A stretch of 18,250 nucleotides of DNA, taken from NCBI GenBank assembly GCA_004151065.3, contig NWUY0300019164.1, positions 1 through 18,250 on the forward strand. The letters run 5' to 3'. How positions within the stretch are numbered: the first letter of the stretch is position 1; each line of letters begins with the position of its first letter. Position numbers and translations under genes: made by a program. Origin of the DNA: Larix sibirica (Eukaryota; Streptophyta; Pinopsida; Pinales; Pinaceae). This document shows positions 18,030 through 18,250 of the stretch, piece by piece. The notes beneath the pieces are model-generated. The model saw nothing but the letters and a program-made list of their open reading frames with translations. It was not told the DNA's origin and ran no database searches.

Positions 18030-18250
18030 TATTTTAGTGCCTCGATGTAAACTAATCGACGGGGGTGTAGACCAACCATTTCCCTACCACACAAAAAATC
18101 AAATTCAAAATAATTTTACTTTCATATTATATAATAATTAGTAATTTATCTTTAAAATTTTAAGTCATTTCCTGGTTCATTTTAAATTAAATTCTCAAAA
18201 TATTAATATTTTTATTTTTAAAATATTTTTATAAAATATAATTAACTTAT
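18030..18250. other. AT-rich 3' flank of the LINE, no gene seen
   Basis: AT-rich sequence with a short higher-GC stretch at 18040-18095. No coding or RNA signal was seen. Confidence 0.5.

Overview
This window looks like nuclear DNA from a seed plant with a repeat-rich genome. The evidence is a decayed L1-type LINE with the plant-specific domain order, a decayed Ty3/gypsy LTR retrotransposon, tRNA-derived SINE-like heads, and broken pieces of three plant gene families: a UDP-glycosyltransferase, a leucine-rich-repeat receptor and an ACC-oxidase-type 2-oxoglutarate dioxygenase. The wording of the UGT piece reminds me of gymnosperm UGTs, but that is an impression, not a test. I see no intact protein-coding gene.

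Layout. 1-360: AT-rich DNA with a SINE-like head on the minus strand. About 960-3332, minus strand: a Ty3/gypsy pol relic readable in the order protease, reverse transcriptase, RNase H, integrase, broken by many stops and frameshifts. 3648-6543: noncoding DNA with six unrelated local duplications. 6559-7152, plus strand: a UGT fragment cut off inside its sugar-nucleotide-binding PSPG box. 7430-8307, minus strand: an LRR-receptor fragment split by a tandem array with a unit of about 116 bp (7571-8034). 8308-9135: AT-rich, nothing seen. 9136-10305: higher-GC DNA with weak minus-strand open stretches that I do not recognise. 10876-11251: a 162-bp ACC-oxidase-like exon piece between two nearly identical 71-bp SINE-like repeats, with the window's only N at the left junction. 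11667-18017, plus strand: a LINE of about 6.35 kb with a 12-bp target-site duplication on each side, carrying ORF1 (DUF4283-like) and ORF2 (endonuclease, reverse transcriptase, zf-RVT and a plant-type RNase H), all with stops and frameshifts. 18030-18250: AT-rich flank.

Nothing here works together as a functional pathway; the window is a layered record of transposition, gene-fragment capture or decay, and local tandem duplication. The most informative points are the exact LINE borders, the (TC)n tract that replaces the start of the LINE RNase H domain, the array that splits the LRR gene, and the ACC-oxidase exon between SINE repeats at an N.
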